Positions 4,807 to 5,240 of a DNA stretch of 5,240 bases are shown here, piece after piece. The notes below the pieces were generated by a model. It worked only from the letters and a program-made list of their open reading frames with translations. It was not told where the DNA came from and did not search any database. The DNA lies in the NCBI GenBank assembly GCA_937871735.1, contig CALMOI010000480.1, positions 1 to 5,240 on the forward strand. The letters are read 5' to 3'. Every line of letters begins with the position of its first letter. Position 1 is the stretch's first letter. The stretch is from an uncultured Comamonadaceae bacterium (lineage in GTDB: Bacteria; Pseudomonadota; Gammaproteobacteria; Burkholderiales; Burkholderiaceae_C). The position numbers and the translations under genes are program-made.

Positions 4807-5240
4807 TTACCGAAACCAAATGAAAGTCATGACCACAAACAGCGGCACCAACACGCCGCCCGACCACAGCAAGTAGCCAAAAAAGCTCGGCATTTTGATG
4901 CCACGGTCTTCGGCGATGGCTTTGACCATCATGTTCGGGGCGTTGCCGATGTAGCTGTTGGCCCCCATGAACACCGAGCCCGCAGAGATGGCGGCCAGCG
5001 TGGGGGCCAGGGTGGTCATGAGCTGCTGGGCGTCACCGCCAGCGGTGTTGAAAAAGACCAAGTAGGTGGGGGCGTTGTCCAAGAACGAACTCAACACGCC
5101 CGAGGCCCAGAAGTACATGGCCGGATCGGGGCTGCCATCGGGCCGGGTCACGGCGGCCACCACGGCACCGAACGGCCCATGCAGCCCGGCTTTCAGCATC
5201 GCAATCACGGGGATGATGGTCAGAAAAATGCCCGCGAACA
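4807..5240 (-). CDS. Sodium:proton antiporter-like membrane protein (NhaD/ion transporter superfamily), C-terminal part
   Basis: Only the last 143 residues are in the window. The frame stays open to the right edge, so the GTG at 5208 is internal and not the start. The visible part has about four hydrophobic segments: FAGIFLTIIPVIAML at 1-15, AMYFWASGVLSSFLDNAPTY at 40-59 continuing into VFFNTAG, a segment from about 79 to 102, and the final LLWSGGVLVPLFVVMTFIW near 123-141. SSFLDNAPTY and GANSYIGNAPN (92-102) are the paired Asn-Ala-Pro motifs seen in the NhaD/ArsB/citrate-transporter (IT) superfamily, where such segments contribute to the ion and substrate path. Proteins of this type in Burkholderiales are usually called sodium:proton antiporters, but transported ions cannot be read from sequence. 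The dehydrogenase gene starts 6 nt downstream. Confidence 0.85.
   Translation of the reverse strand, partial: FAGIFLTIIPVIAMLKAGLHGPFGAVVAAVTRPDGSPDPAMYFWASGVLSSFLDNAPTYLVFFNTAGGDAQQLMTTLAPTLAAISAGSVFMGANSYIGNAPNMMVKAIAEDRGIKMPSFFGYLLWSGGVLVPLFVVMTFIWFR

Noticed and set aside
4807..5208. GTG at 5208 as start of a complete 133-residue membrane protein
   Set aside because: The frame remains open to the window edge and the upstream codons encode a typical hydrophobic segment of the same family, so the gene is simply cut by the edge.

Overview
The window looks like chromosomal DNA of a betaproteobacterium, most likely Burkholderiales and probably Comamonadaceae. The evidence is the high GC content with strong G/C preference at third codon positions, the style of the ferrochelatase and Hsp15 proteins, and the type of ion-transporter protein at the right end. 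That placement is an inference from protein resemblance, not a database result. There are eight protein-coding genes, two of them cut by the window edges. I see no rRNA, tRNA, insertion sequence, CRISPR array or phage gene.

Left (1-1388, minus strand): a YigB-like HAD phosphatase reads leftward into an OafA-type membrane acyltransferase. The two are 9 nt apart, and the phosphatase stop overlaps the acyltransferase ribosome binding site. The acyltransferase frame is interrupted by an amber stop after 204 codons. Reading past it in the same frame still gives coding-like sequence to the window edge, so the gene may be a fresh pseudogene or carry a sequence error.

Centre (1449-2959, plus strand): hemH (ferrochelatase, last step of protoheme synthesis) is followed 14 nt later by hslR (Hsp15, S4-domain ribosome-rescue factor), probably as one transcript. 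A 60-bp gap separates hemH from the divergent phosphatase gene.

Middle-right (2961-3807): an uncatalogued 55-codon minus-strand ORF encodes a small basic protein with a single membrane span, ending 1 nt from the hslR stop. A 223-bp divergent intergenic region follows, relatively AT-rich and holding several inverted repeats, the best an 8-bp perfect hairpin at 3239-3258. On its other side is a plus-strand gene for a membrane-anchored DUF2726 protein whose conserved residues resemble a PD-(D/E)XK nuclease core.

Right (3817-5240, minus strand): the 3' end of a NhaD/ion-transporter-superfamily antiporter gene is followed 6 nt later by a GhrB-like D-2-hydroxyacid dehydrogenase, probably co-transcribed.

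Most of the window is ordinary housekeeping and metabolic sequence. The points worth a second look are the broken acyltransferase, the small membrane protein paired divergently with the DUF2726 protein, and the hairpin between them. I found nothing that amounts to a clearly new multi-gene system.
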